A stretch of 64,000 nt of DNA from CALFCX01 sp041650595 (GCA_041650595.1 JBAZKW010000002.1:124001-188000), one strand, 5' to 3'; positions 42,754 through 51,432 are shown, counted from the first letter of the stretch. Notes: a model not told the origin generated them from the letters alone. Numbers and translations are program-made.

Positions 42754-43974
42754 TCAGGAAAACATTGCTTTTTGCCTGCGGCTCCTATGGTATGAAATCG
42801 CAAAACGGTGAGCTTCATCACGCAACGATCTCAGCAAAAGCATGGCTTTGGAATCTTTTGGCAAAACAAGCGGCGGCTCATTATTTGATATATATATATC
42901 CTCATTCTTCTTTGCTATCGAAATAAGTTTGAGGTCCGATATGCCCGCATCTTTGAGCGCTTTTTCAGCGCTGCTTCTTTGCCCGGACCCGCCGTCGACC
43001 ACAACTATATCCGGCAAAGGAAGTTGATCCTTCAAGCTCCCTGAATATCTCCTGAACACAGTTTCATAGACAGCTGCCGTATCATCCGGAAGTGACTGAG
43101 TAGAGATCTTAAATTTGCGATAATGGGCTTTGAACGGATCCCCGTTTACAAATACGACCATAGCTCCGACTGTTTGGGAAGCTCCTGTGTTAGATATATC
43201 AAAAGCCTCTATGCGCGCAGGGAGCTTGTCAAGACAGAGTCTATGCATAAGATCTTGCATTGATCCTTTATTGTTGCGGCTTTTAACCCTTTGCCTTTGT
43301 TTAAAAGGCGAGTCAATGGACTCTTCTATGCGGTACAGCTTGTCGCGCAAATCTGCCGCCAGTTCGAATTTGCTATTTGCGCTTGCTTCTTCCATGAGCT
43401 TTTTCATTTCTTCCGCGAGCTTTTCCGGCCCCGCTTCAAGAAATTTCTTGGCTTGACATGCCTTAACGGCGTAGTCTTTTTTGGATATCGCGCCAATACA
43501 CGGCGCCTGGCATTTTTTCATATAGTAATTCAGACATGGTTGGCGCCTTTTCTTAAATACTCCTGAAGAACACTTTCTCAGGCCAAAGATCCTAGAAGCG
43601 GTCTTGAGGAGCAACCCTGCCGCACCAGATCTAAAGCGCCCGAAATACACAGACCCGTCGTCATCTTTTGTTCTTGCAATGCTAAGAGCGGGATAGTCTT
43701 CGGAGATCGTAAGTTTTATATATGGGTACTGCTTGTCATCGCGCATTGAAATGTTGTAGCGCGGTTTGTATTTTTTTATAAGTCGGGCTTCAAGTATAAG
43801 TGCGGACAGTTCGCCTTTTGTAAGTATATGATCAACCGAACATATTTTTGAGCCGAGTTTTGTGCGAAAGTGAGCGGACACCCTTTTTTTTATCGATTTG
43901 GATTTTCCGATGTAAATGATGTGCCCGTCTTTGTCTTTTAGCAGATAGACGCCGCATGCATCCGGTAATTTCAT
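42754..43974 (-). CDS. uvrC: Compact UvrC excinuclease subunit lacking the helix-hairpin-helix domain
   Basis: The 406-residue protein has the GIY-YIG nuclease (GVYLLKDKDGHIIYIGKSKSI), the central Cys cluster (CLNYYMKKCQAPCIG), a UVR motif around 205-225 and the RNase H-like nuclease (IEAFDISNTGASQTVGAMVV, VVDGGSGQ, DEAHRFAISYHR). Normal UvrC has about 600 residues. Here about 100 residues between UVR and the second nuclease, and the whole C-terminal HhH pair, are absent; the chain ends at RRQKAMFS. Both nuclease sites look intact. It follows rplI by 11 bp. Confidence 0.9.
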   Translation of the reverse strand: MKLPDACGVYLLKDKDGHIIYIGKSKSIKKRVSAHFRTKLGSKICSVDHILTKGELSALILEARLIKKYKPRYNISMRDDKQYPYIKLTISEDYPALSIARTKDDDGSVYFGRFRSGAAGLLLKTASRIFGLRKCSSGVFKKRRQPCLNYYMKKCQAPCIGAISKKDYAVKACQAKKFLEAGPEKLAEEMKKLMEEASANSKFELAADLRDKLYRIEESIDSPFKQRQRVKSRNNKGSMQDLMHRLCLDKLPARIEAFDISNTGASQTVGAMVVFVNGDPFKAHYRKFKISTQSLPDDTAAVYETVFRRYSGSLKDQLPLPDIVVVDGGSGQRSSAEKALKDAGISDLKLISIAKKNEDIYISNNEPPLVLPKDSKAMLLLRSLRDEAHRFAISYHRSRRQKAMFS

Positions 43975-43985
43975 GTCGCGATCCG

Positions 43986-44429
43986 TTATGGGATTACGGC
44001 CACCTGTATTTTGGCCTCGATATCCGAAAATAGCTTTATTGTGACGGGATAATTGCCAGGAGCTTTTATATGCTGATCAAGATGGATCTTCCTTTTGTCA
44101 AGTTCGATCCCGGCGGCTTCTTTTATTGCGTGGGCTATGTCCGCGTTTGTGACCGAACCGAACATTTTTCCGCCTTCCCCCACGTCTACTTTGATCTCCA
44201 AGGACAGCGCACCGATCTTTTTGGCCGCCTCCTTCAGAAGGACTTTTTTATCTTCAATCTTTTTCTCTATCTTTTTCTTATTTTTTTCGAGATATTTTAT
44301 TGCCGCATCGGTAGCTACTATCGCGATCTTTTTTGGGATCAGATAGTTCCTTGCGTAACCTTCGGATACATCGACTACCTCGTTCTCGTCCCCGATATTT
44401 ACAGTGTCTTTCAGTAATACTACTTTCAT
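43986..44429 (-). CDS. rplI: 50S ribosomal protein L9
   Basis: The 147-residue protein has the L9 N-terminal domain (KVVLLKDTVNIGDENEVVDV, GYARNYLIPKKIA), the long connecting helix rich in Lys/Glu, and the C-terminal domain (GKMFGSVTNADIA). It binds 23S rRNA in the large subunit. It is last of the ribosomal genes in the rpsF-ssb-ssb-rpsR-rplI operon, 6 bp after rpsR. Confidence 0.98.
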   Translation of the reverse strand: MKVVLLKDTVNIGDENEVVDVSEGYARNYLIPKKIAIVATDAAIKYLEKNKKKIEKKIEDKKVLLKEAAKKIGALSLEIKVDVGEGGKMFGSVTNADIAHAIKEAAGIELDKRKIHLDQHIKAPGNYPVTIKLFSDIEAKIQVAVIP

Positions 44430-44435
44430 TATTGC

Positions 44436-44720
44436 TTACTCCGCTGTATAAGGCACAAAACCGATCTGCCTTGCCCTTTTAATTTCTTTTGCGAGCGCTC
44501 TCTGGTGCTTTGCGCAGCATCCTGACGAGCGCTGGGTCATTATCTTGCCGCGCTCCGTCATGAACTTGCGCATGAGATCTATATTTCTATAGTCAAGAAG
44601 GCTTTTGTTGGCACAGAAAAAACACGGTTTTTTCCGGCGTTTTCTGCCGTCCGGATGCCCGTCCCTTCTTTTGTTCCTCTTGTCCCCGTTAAAACTTTTT
44701 CTTCGGCCTTCTCCAACCAT
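44436..44720 (-). CDS. rpsR: 30S ribosomal protein S18
   Basis: The 94-residue protein has a basic N-terminal extension followed by CFFCANKSLLDYRNIDLMRKF and GCCAKHQRALAKEIKRAR. The Cys pattern is that of the zinc-binding (C+) form of S18. It binds 16S rRNA beside S6. The start overlaps the stop of the second ssb gene by one base. Confidence 0.98.
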   Translation of the reverse strand: MVGEGRRKSFNGDKRNKRRDGHPDGRKRRKKPCFFCANKSLLDYRNIDLMRKFMTERGKIMTQRSSGCCAKHQRALAKEIKRARQIGFVPYTAE

Positions 44721-45139
44721 TAGAATGGCACCTCCTGATCGTCTGTATTTATTTTTTCCTCTGCTACCGCCTCTGCCGGGACGTCAATCACTGCCTTCTG
44801 TGATGCATCCGGCTTGCGGCCGAGCATCTGCATATTTTCCGCTACCACTTCCGCAAAAACCTTGGGCTGACCGTCCTTTTCATATTTTCTTATCTGCAGA
44901 GCGCCTTCTATTGCGACCGGCTGGCCTTTTTTCAAATACGTCTTGCAGATCTCGGCAAGCTTGCGCCAAGCTACTATGTTAATAAAATCAACATCGTTGC
45001 CGGCTTCCGCTGATCCGGAGGACTTGGAAGTGAACCGGTTCACCGCTATAGAAAATCTGGCCACCGCTATACCGGATGTTGTATATCTAACTTCCGGGTC
45101 CCTTGTCAAATTCCCTATAAGGAAGGCTTTATTATACAT
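44720..45139 (-). CDS. ssb: Single-stranded DNA-binding protein, copy 2
   Basis: The 139-residue protein has an OB fold (YNKAFLIGNLTRDPEVRYTT, VDFINIVAWRKLAEICKTYLKK) and a short acidic tail ending DDQEVPF, the protein-interaction tip. It coats single-stranded DNA in replication and repair. It is the second of two adjacent ssb genes, overlapping the first by one base, between rpsF and rpsR. One ssb in this position is usual; two is not. Confidence 0.96.
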   Translation of the reverse strand: MYNKAFLIGNLTRDPEVRYTTSGIAVARFSIAVNRFTSKSSGSAEAGNDVDFINIVAWRKLAEICKTYLKKGQPVAIEGALQIRKYEKDGQPKVFAEVVAENMQMLGRKPDASQKAVIDVPAEAVAEEKINTDDQEVPF

Positions 45140-45540
45140 TAGAAAGGAAGGTCCTCTCCTAAATAACCGCCTTCATCTTCGGTCTTACTCTGTTCATCGG
45201 CCTTTGCTTTGGCTGCCTTTTTACCGTCCAAAACCACTACATTGCTTGCTACGATCTCTGTAACATATCTTTTGACGCCTTCCTTGGTGTCAAAAGACCT
45301 GTTCTGTATCCTTCCATCTACCAGCGCCAACTGCCCTTTTGAAAGATTTTGCGAGGCGTACTCGGCATTGTTGCGCCAAGCTATTACATCGATAAAATCC
45401 GTCTCTTTTGGCGCAGAACCGAATCTCATTCTTTCAACTGCCAGCTGGAACCTTGTCATCGGGACCGCGTCCATTGTGGTTCTTATTTCCGGATTGGAGG
45501 TGAGGCGTCCGACCAGGATTATCTTATTCAGGCTTGCCAA
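45139..45540 (-). CDS. ssb: Single-stranded DNA-binding protein, copy 1
   Basis: The 133-residue protein has the OB fold (LNKIILVGRLTSNPEIRTTM, TDFIDVIAWRNNAEYASQNL) and an acidic tail ending YLGEDLPF. It shares the fold and about a third of residues with copy 2, so the duplication is old. Its start overlaps the end of rpsF by 17 bp. Possible division of labour between replication and recombination is inference. Confidence 0.96.
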   Translation of the reverse strand: MASLNKIILVGRLTSNPEIRTTMDAVPMTRFQLAVERMRFGSAPKETDFIDVIAWRNNAEYASQNLSKGQLALVDGRIQNRSFDTKEGVKRYVTEIVASNVVVLDGKKAAKAKADEQSKTEDEGGYLGEDLPF

Positions 45541-45898
45541 TTAACATCTCCGGGTTCACTTCAACCGCGCTTTCGGCTTCTTTTTCCTCTGCCTGTTGGA
45601 TATCTTCCGGTGCTTTTGTTATCATGAAACGCATCACATCTTCGTTCACTCTGATCAACGTGTTCAGCTCGTTCGGCAGGGTCCCGGGGCCTTCGAATTC
45701 AAACTCCGCAAAAAGCCCTTCTTTTACGCCGTTGAATTTTCTCATGCGGGAGGCCAATTTCCTCATAATGGGCTTAGGTTTTTTCTGGATCGTTCCGCCC
45801 AAAGAAGTCATTTTCTTCTCAATTTTTGCCAAAGCCGCTTCTACTTGGGCTTCGCCGGTCCCTGGCTTGAATGCAATGACCAAAACATACTTTTCCAT
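45524..45898 (-). CDS. rpsF: 30S ribosomal protein S6
   Basis: The 124-residue protein has the S6 fold: EKYVLVIAFKPGTGEAQVEA, then KKPKPIMRKLASRMRKFNGVKEGLF and VMRFMITKAPED. The C-terminal tail is acidic. It pairs with S18 on the platform of the small subunit. It is first in the operon, with promoter TTGTAA-N17-TATAAT directly upstream. Confidence 0.96.
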   Translation of the reverse strand: MEKYVLVIAFKPGTGEAQVEAALAKIEKKMTSLGGTIQKKPKPIMRKLASRMRKFNGVKEGLFAEFEFEGPGTLPNELNTLIRVNEDVMRFMITKAPEDIQQAEEKEAESAVEVNPEMLIGKPE

Positions 45899-45907
45899 TA
45901 TGTTTTG

Positions 45908-45936
45908 ATTATATCAATAACCGCTTCGAGTTACAA
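45908..45936 (-). promoter_or_regulatory. Sigma-70 type promoter of the rpsF operon
   Basis: Minus strand: TTGTAA (45931-45936), 17-bp spacer, TATAAT (45908-45913), 10 nt before the rpsF ATG. It separates the ribosomal operon from the V-ATPase operon, whose last gene stops at 45953. Confidence 0.75.
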
Positions 45937-45952
45937 GCGCAAATGAGCATTC

Positions 45953-46546
45953 CTAGAGTTTCAGCAGGACGGTACGGGAACTGCGTTCATATTCTTCAAG
46001 TTTCATCCTGATTTCCTTGGCATTTCTAAAAAGTTCGGGAATAAGTATATATTCGAGTGCATTCACCCGACGGCGGGTCTCTATTATCTGCTTGGCTAAA
46101 AGCCGGACAGCCTTGTCTCTTGAAGCCATGGTTACAAGGTCCGGAAGTATCTTGCTGAAGATTTTTACAGCTTCAAAAAGCTCCACACTTCTCCCTGCGG
46201 TAAGTGCCGGAACTTTTTGTTCCGCTTCCAAATGATAGTTCGGAATGATTACTCCCATTATGTTCTTAGAGGATGTCTTTATTTCTAACGCGGTGATCTC
46301 GTCTCTCCCGGGATCGAGATCATGAGGCAAGGAAAAAGAGGTCGCTGCCGAAGATTTTGAAAATATCCCGCCAAGCAGAGGCTCCAGTTTTTCATAAAGT
46401 TCCACATATTCTTTTTTTGTGGATAAAAATCTCTGGACAAGCCCGTCCAGCTTGTCTTTAAGCAGCTTATGCCCGCGTCTGGCCAGTTCCGACCGGCGTT
46501 TTAGCAGGAGCAGCTGCATCCTTGTGGCATTAACTTTTATTTTCAT
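45953..46546 (-). CDS. ntpD: V-type ATPase subunit D
   Basis: The 197-residue subunit D forms the central rotor shaft: long N- and C-terminal helices (NATRMQLLLLKRRSELARRGHKLL and KQIIETRRRVNALEYILIPE) with the conserved RRVNALE segment. It transmits rotation from the membrane ring to the A3B3 head. It is last in the operon, overlapping the B gene by 17 bp. Confidence 0.96.
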   Translation of the reverse strand: MKIKVNATRMQLLLLKRRSELARRGHKLLKDKLDGLVQRFLSTKKEYVELYEKLEPLLGGIFSKSSAATSFSLPHDLDPGRDEITALEIKTSSKNIMGVIIPNYHLEAEQKVPALTAGRSVELFEAVKIFSKILPDLVTMASRDKAVRLLAKQIIETRRRVNALEYILIPELFRNAKEIRMKLEEYERSSRTVLLKL

Positions 46547-47897
46547 ACTTTTCTATCAATTCAAGCTTGATCCTTTTAAGCTCTTCTCTTGGAAGGATCC
46601 TGAGAAGCTCCCATGAAAGGTCCAGGGTCTCTTCGATCGTGCGGGCTTCGTTTTCGCTTTGACCGATGAATTTCCTTTCGAATTCTCCCGCAAATTCCAG
46701 ATATTTTCTGTCAGTCTCTGAAAGCGCGGCTTCTCCGAGTATTACAACAAGCTCCCGGACCTCGCGGCCTCTCGCATAAGACGCAAAAAGCTGGTTCGCA
46801 AGCGAGGCATGGTCGTCTCTCGTGCGGCCTTCACCTATAGCTTTATCTCTGAGGCGTGAAAGCGACGGCAGGGGATCTATCGGAGGATATATCCCTTTTC
46901 TTTCAAGCTCCCTGCTCAATATTATTTGTCCTTCAGTAATATATCCGGTAAGATCCGGGATCGGATGTGTTTTATCGTCATCAGGCATAGTAAGTATCGG
47001 AATAAGCGTTATTGAACCCGGCTGGTCCTTTATCCGACCGGCGCGTTCGTATAAATTGGCCAGATCCGTATATAAATATCCCGGATATCCGCGCCTTCCG
47101 GGGATCTCCCTTCGGGCGGCGGAAACTTCCCGCAGGCTTTCGCAGTAATTGGTCATGTCGGTCAATATGACCAGCACGTGCATCCCTACTTCAAAAGCAA
47201 GATACTCGGCTGCGGTAAGCGCAAGCCTGGGCGTTGCGATCCTTTCAATGGCAGGATCCGATGCAAGATTTATGTAAAGTACGGAGTTTTCAATCGCGCC
47301 CGTCCGGCGGAATCCCGAAATAAAAAATTCAGCTTCTTCGTAAGTTATCCCCATTGCGCCAAAAACGACGGCGAAGGATTCTTCTTTGCCGCGGACCTTG
47401 GCCTGATGGGCTATTTGCGCCGCAAGTCTTGAGTGTGGAAGTCCGGACGCAGAAAAAATGGGAAGTTTTTGCCCGCGTGAAAGGGTATTTAGCCCGTCTA
47501 TGGTGGAGATCCCCGTCTGGATAAAATCATTCGGGTAATCCCGGGCATATGGATTTATCGGGAGCCCGTTAACATCAAGCTTTTTTGAAGGAATGAGTTC
47601 CGGAGCGCCGTCCAAGGGCCGCCCCAATCCCGAAAATATCCGTCCCGTCATGTCGGGAGAAACGGCCAGCTCAAGCGACCGGCCTTTGAAAGCAAGGCTT
47701 ACTGTCTTTATATCAAGTCCTTCGGTGCCTTCAAATACCTGAACAAGTGCTTTGTCGGCGCTGATCTCGAGGACTTTCCCAAGCCTTATTTCTCCGGATT
47801 TGAGTTTTATCTCGACAAGCTCATCATAGGACACCCCCGTCACGCCTTCCACAAGCATCAGCGGTCCCGTGATCTCCGATATTTTGATCTTATTCAT
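46530..47897 (-). CDS. ntpB: V-type ATPase subunit B
   Basis: The 455-residue non-catalytic subunit has FSGLGRPLDGAP, YARDYPNDFIQTGISTIDGL, FSASGLPHSRLAAQIA in place of a P-loop, and IPGRRGYPGYLYTDLANLYERAG. It alternates with A subunits in the head. ATG at 47897 is chosen: GGAGG lies just upstream and the start overlaps the A gene end by 8 bp, as expected for coupled translation. Confidence 0.97.
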   Translation of the reverse strand: MNKIKISEITGPLMLVEGVTGVSYDELVEIKLKSGEIRLGKVLEISADKALVQVFEGTEGLDIKTVSLAFKGRSLELAVSPDMTGRIFSGLGRPLDGAPELIPSKKLDVNGLPINPYARDYPNDFIQTGISTIDGLNTLSRGQKLPIFSASGLPHSRLAAQIAHQAKVRGKEESFAVVFGAMGITYEEAEFFISGFRRTGAIENSVLYINLASDPAIERIATPRLALTAAEYLAFEVGMHVLVILTDMTNYCESLREVSAARREIPGRRGYPGYLYTDLANLYERAGRIKDQPGSITLIPILTMPDDDKTHPIPDLTGYITEGQIILSRELERKGIYPPIDPLPSLSRLRDKAIGEGRTRDDHASLANQLFASYARGREVRELVVILGEAALSETDRKYLEFAGEFERKFIGQSENEARTIEETLDLSWELLRILPREELKRIKLELIEKYENKS

Positions 47898-49620
47898 GTC
47901 GCCCTCCGCTTCTAAGCGCACCGATCAAGTTTGCTGCCTGTTCTGGAAGCTCTGCGGCCGAAGCTTCGTCCAAAAATCTTGCTCCGGCGATCTTTTCGAC
48001 TATTCCGCTGATTTTTATGCGCTCCATATCGGCGCCCTCTTCAAGAGCAAGCAAGGCCTGCCTGAAAAATTCAAGTATGGCTTTTAGCATGTGATATTGT
48101 TTCTTAAGAGACGAATACTGGTCAATGGGATCGAATGCGCTTTGGTAAAGGAAATCTTCCCTTATCATTTTGGAAGCAAAAAGCACTAACTGTTCCTTCG
48201 GTGAAATAGACTCCACTCCGACAAGACGTACGATCTCTTCGAGTTCGGCTTCCTGCGCCAGCAGTTTCAAACATTCTTCCCGGACCTCATCAACGTCTTC
48301 AGCCACTTCTTTTTTGAAATACGGGGAAAGGTTTGCAATATAAAGTGAATAAGATCTTAGCCAGTTTATTGACGGGAAATGTCTTTTGTTCGCGAGTGTT
48401 TCATCAAGCGCCCAAAATACTTTTGTTACCCGCAGAGTATTTTGCACTACGGGTTCTGAAAGGTCCCCTCCCGGAGGAGAGACGGAGCCTATGATAGTAA
48501 GAGAACCTTCTCTTTCCGGCCTGCCTTCGCATTTTCCGCAGCCGGAGCGCTCATAAAAATCGGCCAGACGGGATCCGAGATACGCAGGATACCCTTCTTC
48601 CCCGGGCATTTCTTCAAGACGGCCGGACATTTCTCTCAAAGCTTCGGCCCAGCGAGACGTGGAATCAGCCATCATCGCAACGTTATATCCCATATCCCTA
48701 AAATATTCGGCTATTGCGGCTCCTGTGTAGACAGAGGCTTCTCTTGCGGCTATAGGCATGTTTGATGTGTTTGCTATAAGTATCGTCTTTTCCAGCAGCG
48801 GCCTTCCGCTTTTCGGATCTTTCAGTTCCGGAAATTCCTTAAGCACGTCCGTCATTTCGTTTCCCCGCTCGCCGCAGCCCACAAAAACGATAAGATCTGC
48901 ATCCGACCATTTTGCCATCTGATGTTGTATAACTGTTTTACCCGCACCAAACGGTCCCGGCACACAGGCCGCCCCGCCTTTGGCAATAGGGAAAAACGAA
49001 TCTATTATTCTCTGGCCTGTCACAAGAGGAATGGATGACGGATATTTTTCCTTGACTTCCCGGCGTTTTCTTACCGGCCACTTCTGAAGCATGGAGAGCT
49101 TTTTCCCGCTGACCACCGCAACGGTTTCCTCAACGGTAAACGCTCCGGGATTTATCGCTTCGACTTTCCCGTTTATTCCCTGCGGGACCATTATCTTATG
49201 GACTATCAGCGGAGTTTCCTGAACGGTCCCGATTACATCTCCCGGCTTCACGGAATCGCCCTCTTTTACCAAAGGCACAAAAGACCATTTTTTACTTCGT
49301 GAAACGGCCGGGACATCTATCCCTCTGGCAATAAAAAATCCCGATGCCTTCATGATGTCTTTAAGCGGCCTTTGTATGCCGTCAAATATCGCCCCGATCA
49401 TCCCGGGCGCCAGTTCAACAGACAACGGGCTTCCCGTGTTCACCGCTTCATCGCCGACTTTAAGTCCGGAGGTCTCTTCATACACCTGTACCGAAGCAAG
49501 ATCCCCGCGAAGTTCTACTACCTCCCCTATAAGACGTTTTTTCCCAAGCCTGATAAGGTCTCCTTTTCTTGCCCCTTCAACCTCGGCCACAACCAATGGC
49601 CCCGCAACCTTTTTTATCAT
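47890..49620 (-). CDS. ntpA: V-type ATPase catalytic subunit A
   Basis: The 576-residue subunit has the P-loop GPFGAGKTVIQHQ, the non-homologous bulge region (GTVQETPLIVHKIMVPQG), DSTSRWAEALREMSGRLEEM and the Walker B region MADSTSRWAE. It hydrolyses or makes ATP in the cytoplasmic head. Length is normal. It lies 1 bp after subunit F and overlaps B. Confidence 0.98.
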   Translation of the reverse strand: MIKKVAGPLVVAEVEGARKGDLIRLGKKRLIGEVVELRGDLASVQVYEETSGLKVGDEAVNTGSPLSVELAPGMIGAIFDGIQRPLKDIMKASGFFIARGIDVPAVSRSKKWSFVPLVKEGDSVKPGDVIGTVQETPLIVHKIMVPQGINGKVEAINPGAFTVEETVAVVSGKKLSMLQKWPVRKRREVKEKYPSSIPLVTGQRIIDSFFPIAKGGAACVPGPFGAGKTVIQHQMAKWSDADLIVFVGCGERGNEMTDVLKEFPELKDPKSGRPLLEKTILIANTSNMPIAAREASVYTGAAIAEYFRDMGYNVAMMADSTSRWAEALREMSGRLEEMPGEEGYPAYLGSRLADFYERSGCGKCEGRPEREGSLTIIGSVSPPGGDLSEPVVQNTLRVTKVFWALDETLANKRHFPSINWLRSYSLYIANLSPYFKKEVAEDVDEVREECLKLLAQEAELEEIVRLVGVESISPKEQLVLFASKMIREDFLYQSAFDPIDQYSSLKKQYHMLKAILEFFRQALLALEEGADMERIKISGIVEKIAGARFLDEASAAELPEQAANLIGALRSGGRHE

Positions 49621-49621
49621 T

Positions 49622-49924
49622 TTATAGAGCTCCTGTTGCTTTCTTTGTCAATTCTCTTAGATTCTCCCTGAAAAACCCTTTGACTTTCCTAAAATCCGGG
49701 ATACAGATAAGGCTGATGCCGCCGGCTTCGGCTTTTGCCATGACGTCAACATTGGCTTCCGCCACGCTTTCAAGTACAAATGCCATTGAATATTCTTTGT
49801 CCTGCGAGATCTCCTCAACGGCTGCAGAGAATTTTGTTTCGGAATCCACAGGAAATACTTTTACCCCGCTAAAAGCAAGCGGTTTTATAATATCTTTTTC
49901 TCCGATCAGGGCTATTTTAGACAT
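49622..49924 (-). CDS. ntpG: V-type ATPase subunit F
   Basis: The 100-residue protein has the Rossmann-like fold of subunit F: SKIALIGEKDIIKPLAFSGV at the start, EYSMAFVLESVAEA in the middle, and ISLICIPDFRKVKG before the C-terminal helix. It associates with subunit D in the rotor stalk. Length is normal. It overlaps the C-subunit gene by 8 bp. Confidence 0.9.
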   Translation of the reverse strand: MSKIALIGEKDIIKPLAFSGVKVFPVDSETKFSAAVEEISQDKEYSMAFVLESVAEANVDVMAKAEAGGISLICIPDFRKVKGFFRENLRELTKKATGAL

Positions 49925-50642
49925 AAGAAAGACGAACGCTCCTTTTTATGTCTTCAACCGGGGTGTTCAGCTGTTTTGCCGTAAAGATCATGCGCAGGTT
50001 TTTTATTTCGGTTTCCCTGGCGACAAAAAAACCTATGGCCGGATCAATCCCGAAAGACTTGTATTTAGCGGGCCTCACCGTTTCAATAAGAAAATCGTCT
50101 TCTTCTTTTTCAAGTTCGGAAAGACTGCCGGTCTTTTTATAGTTTTCGATCCCGCGGACAACAGCAGCGCCATAATCACTGTACCTGGTCTCTGAAAGTA
50201 TATTCTCTGGGTCCCTGGTACTATTCATAAGAGCTGCTTTAATGCCGGAAAAAAACGAATAGGCAGCGGCATATCTTTTAAACACCCGGCTCTCGGACCC
50301 GGCCGCTGTTTTATGAAGCAGTTTTGAATAATCCGCCACCGCGATACTCCTGACAAATTTTTGTTTCATCGCATCTATTGCCGGCTCAAAAGGGCACAGC
50401 TCTTCGAGTATTGCGAGAGTTTTCGAAGTCTCCATGTCAAGCAACCCGGAAAAATCAAAGGGGCTTTCGAGACGGCTTATCGTTTCCGCATAACTGCGGT
50501 TCTCGGAAAGCACGGAAAAAGAGCTTTCAAAGTCCTTTGAATCTATCATCATGGCAAGGCTAAGGTCGCCGATCAAATATGCCTCCATTGATCTTATCCT
50601 GCCTATTGCGTAAGCCAGCTTAACCATATAATATTTTCGCAA
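49917..50642 (-). CDS. ntpC: V-type ATPase subunit C (short)
   Basis: The 241-residue helical protein matches subunit C/AC39 by position and by its ends: KLAYAIGRIRSMEAYLI near the N-terminus and FFVARETEIKNLRMIFTAKQ near the C-terminus. It sits on the membrane ring and holds the D-F shaft. Usual length is about 330-350, so one of the three helical repeats may be lost. It overlaps the E-like gene by 23 bp. Confidence 0.85.
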   Translation of the reverse strand: MRKYYMVKLAYAIGRIRSMEAYLIGDLSLAMMIDSKDFESSFSVLSENRSYAETISRLESPFDFSGLLDMETSKTLAILEELCPFEPAIDAMKQKFVRSIAVADYSKLLHKTAAGSESRVFKRYAAAYSFFSGIKAALMNSTRDPENILSETRYSDYGAAVVRGIENYKKTGSLSELEKEEDDFLIETVRPAKYKSFGIDPAIGFFVARETEIKNLRMIFTAKQLNTPVEDIKRSVRLSYV

Positions 50643-50943
50643 CCTCTATTTCTTTTTCTTCCCTGTGCTTTTCCGGAAAAGCAGCAAGAGCGGAATCTAA
50701 TATCCTCCGTTTTTCTTCAAGTACCCTTTTTTTTGCCTCCAGCCTGGCGGGTATCACAATGCTGCGTTTCTCTTCTTCGGCAAGTTTTTTGCCGCGAGCC
50801 AAAAATTCAACCTTTATCGCATCAGCTTTTGTTAAAGCTTCGTCCCTGATCTTGCTGACAACCAGATCGCATTTCTTTTTTATTTCCAGGGCCTTTTCTT
50901 CAGCCTCTGAAATAATCTTCTCTTCAATCTCTTTTATGCCCAT
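50620..50943 (-). CDS. ntpE: V-type ATPase stalk subunit E-like, truncated
   Basis: The 107-residue coiled-coil protein (EEKIISEAEEKALEIKKKCD, EAKKRVLEEKRRILDSAL) corresponds to the N-terminal half of subunit E, which normally has about 190 residues and ends in a globular head that caps subunit B. That head is absent and there is no room for it before the C gene, which starts inside this one. It lies 3 bp after the K gene. It may pair with the coiled-coil product at 53367-53663 as a minimal peripheral stalk. Confidence 0.78.
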   Translation of the reverse strand: MGIKEIEEKIISEAEEKALEIKKKCDLVVSKIRDEALTKADAIKVEFLARGKKLAEEEKRSIVIPARLEAKKRVLEEKRRILDSALAAFPEKHREEKEIEVAKILYG

Positions 50944-50946
50944 TTT

Positions 50947-51417
50947 CTAGATCTTTATGCTCGACACCAGGATAATTGTGGCCAAAAGCCCCAAAACCGC
51001 GTAAGTCTCGACCATCGCCGGCAGGATTATGGCTTTCCCCATTTCTTCCGGACGCTTGGCTATCAGCAGTATTCCGGCAACGGACGCGCGGCCTTGATAA
51101 TATCCGGAAACCAGTCCCGCTATGCCAAGCGGCAAAGCAGCAAAGAAAAGCTGCAGTCCGGCACTGAAAGGTACGGCCATTCCTCCTCCCAAAAGGTTTA
51201 TTTTCATCATTATGTAGAAGGCCCCGAGAAATCCGTAAAATCCCTGCGTCCCGGGCAACGCCAGCATTACCAGTACACGCCCGAATTTTTCAGGATCCTC
51301 CGTGATGACGCCTCCCGCGGCCTCTGCCGCTATTGAAATCCCCCATGCGGAACCGGAAGCTCCTAAAAACGCGGCAAAAGCCGCTCCGGCTATCGCGAGC
51401 CCTATTCCCCAATCCAT
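50947..51417 (-). CDS. ntpK: V-type ATPase proteolipid subunit K, sodium-type
   Basis: The 156-residue protein has four membrane helices (a fused double hairpin). The residues that bind sodium in Enterococcus hirae NtpK all have counterparts: Leu54, Thr57 and Gln58 in LALPGTQGFYGF, Gln108 in YYQGRAS, and Glu137 in AMVETYAVLGLL. This strongly suggests a sodium-coupled rotor ring. It lies 15 bp after the I subunit gene. Confidence 0.96.
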   Translation of the reverse strand: MDWGIGLAIAGAAFAAFLGASGSAWGISIAAEAAGGVITEDPEKFGRVLVMLALPGTQGFYGFLGAFYIMMKINLLGGGMAVPFSAGLQLFFAALPLGIAGLVSGYYQGRASVAGILLIAKRPEEMGKAIILPAMVETYAVLGLLATIILVSSIKI

Positions 51418-51432
51418 AGTTCGTACCTCCTT

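Noticed and set aside
49569..50195. 208-codon plus-strand frame across V-ATPase F and C genes
   Set aside because: Antisense to well-supported overlapping operon genes.
50620..50642. Frameshift restoring a full V-ATPase E subunit
   Set aside because: The C subunit starts here in another frame with good family match, leaving no room for the missing domain.
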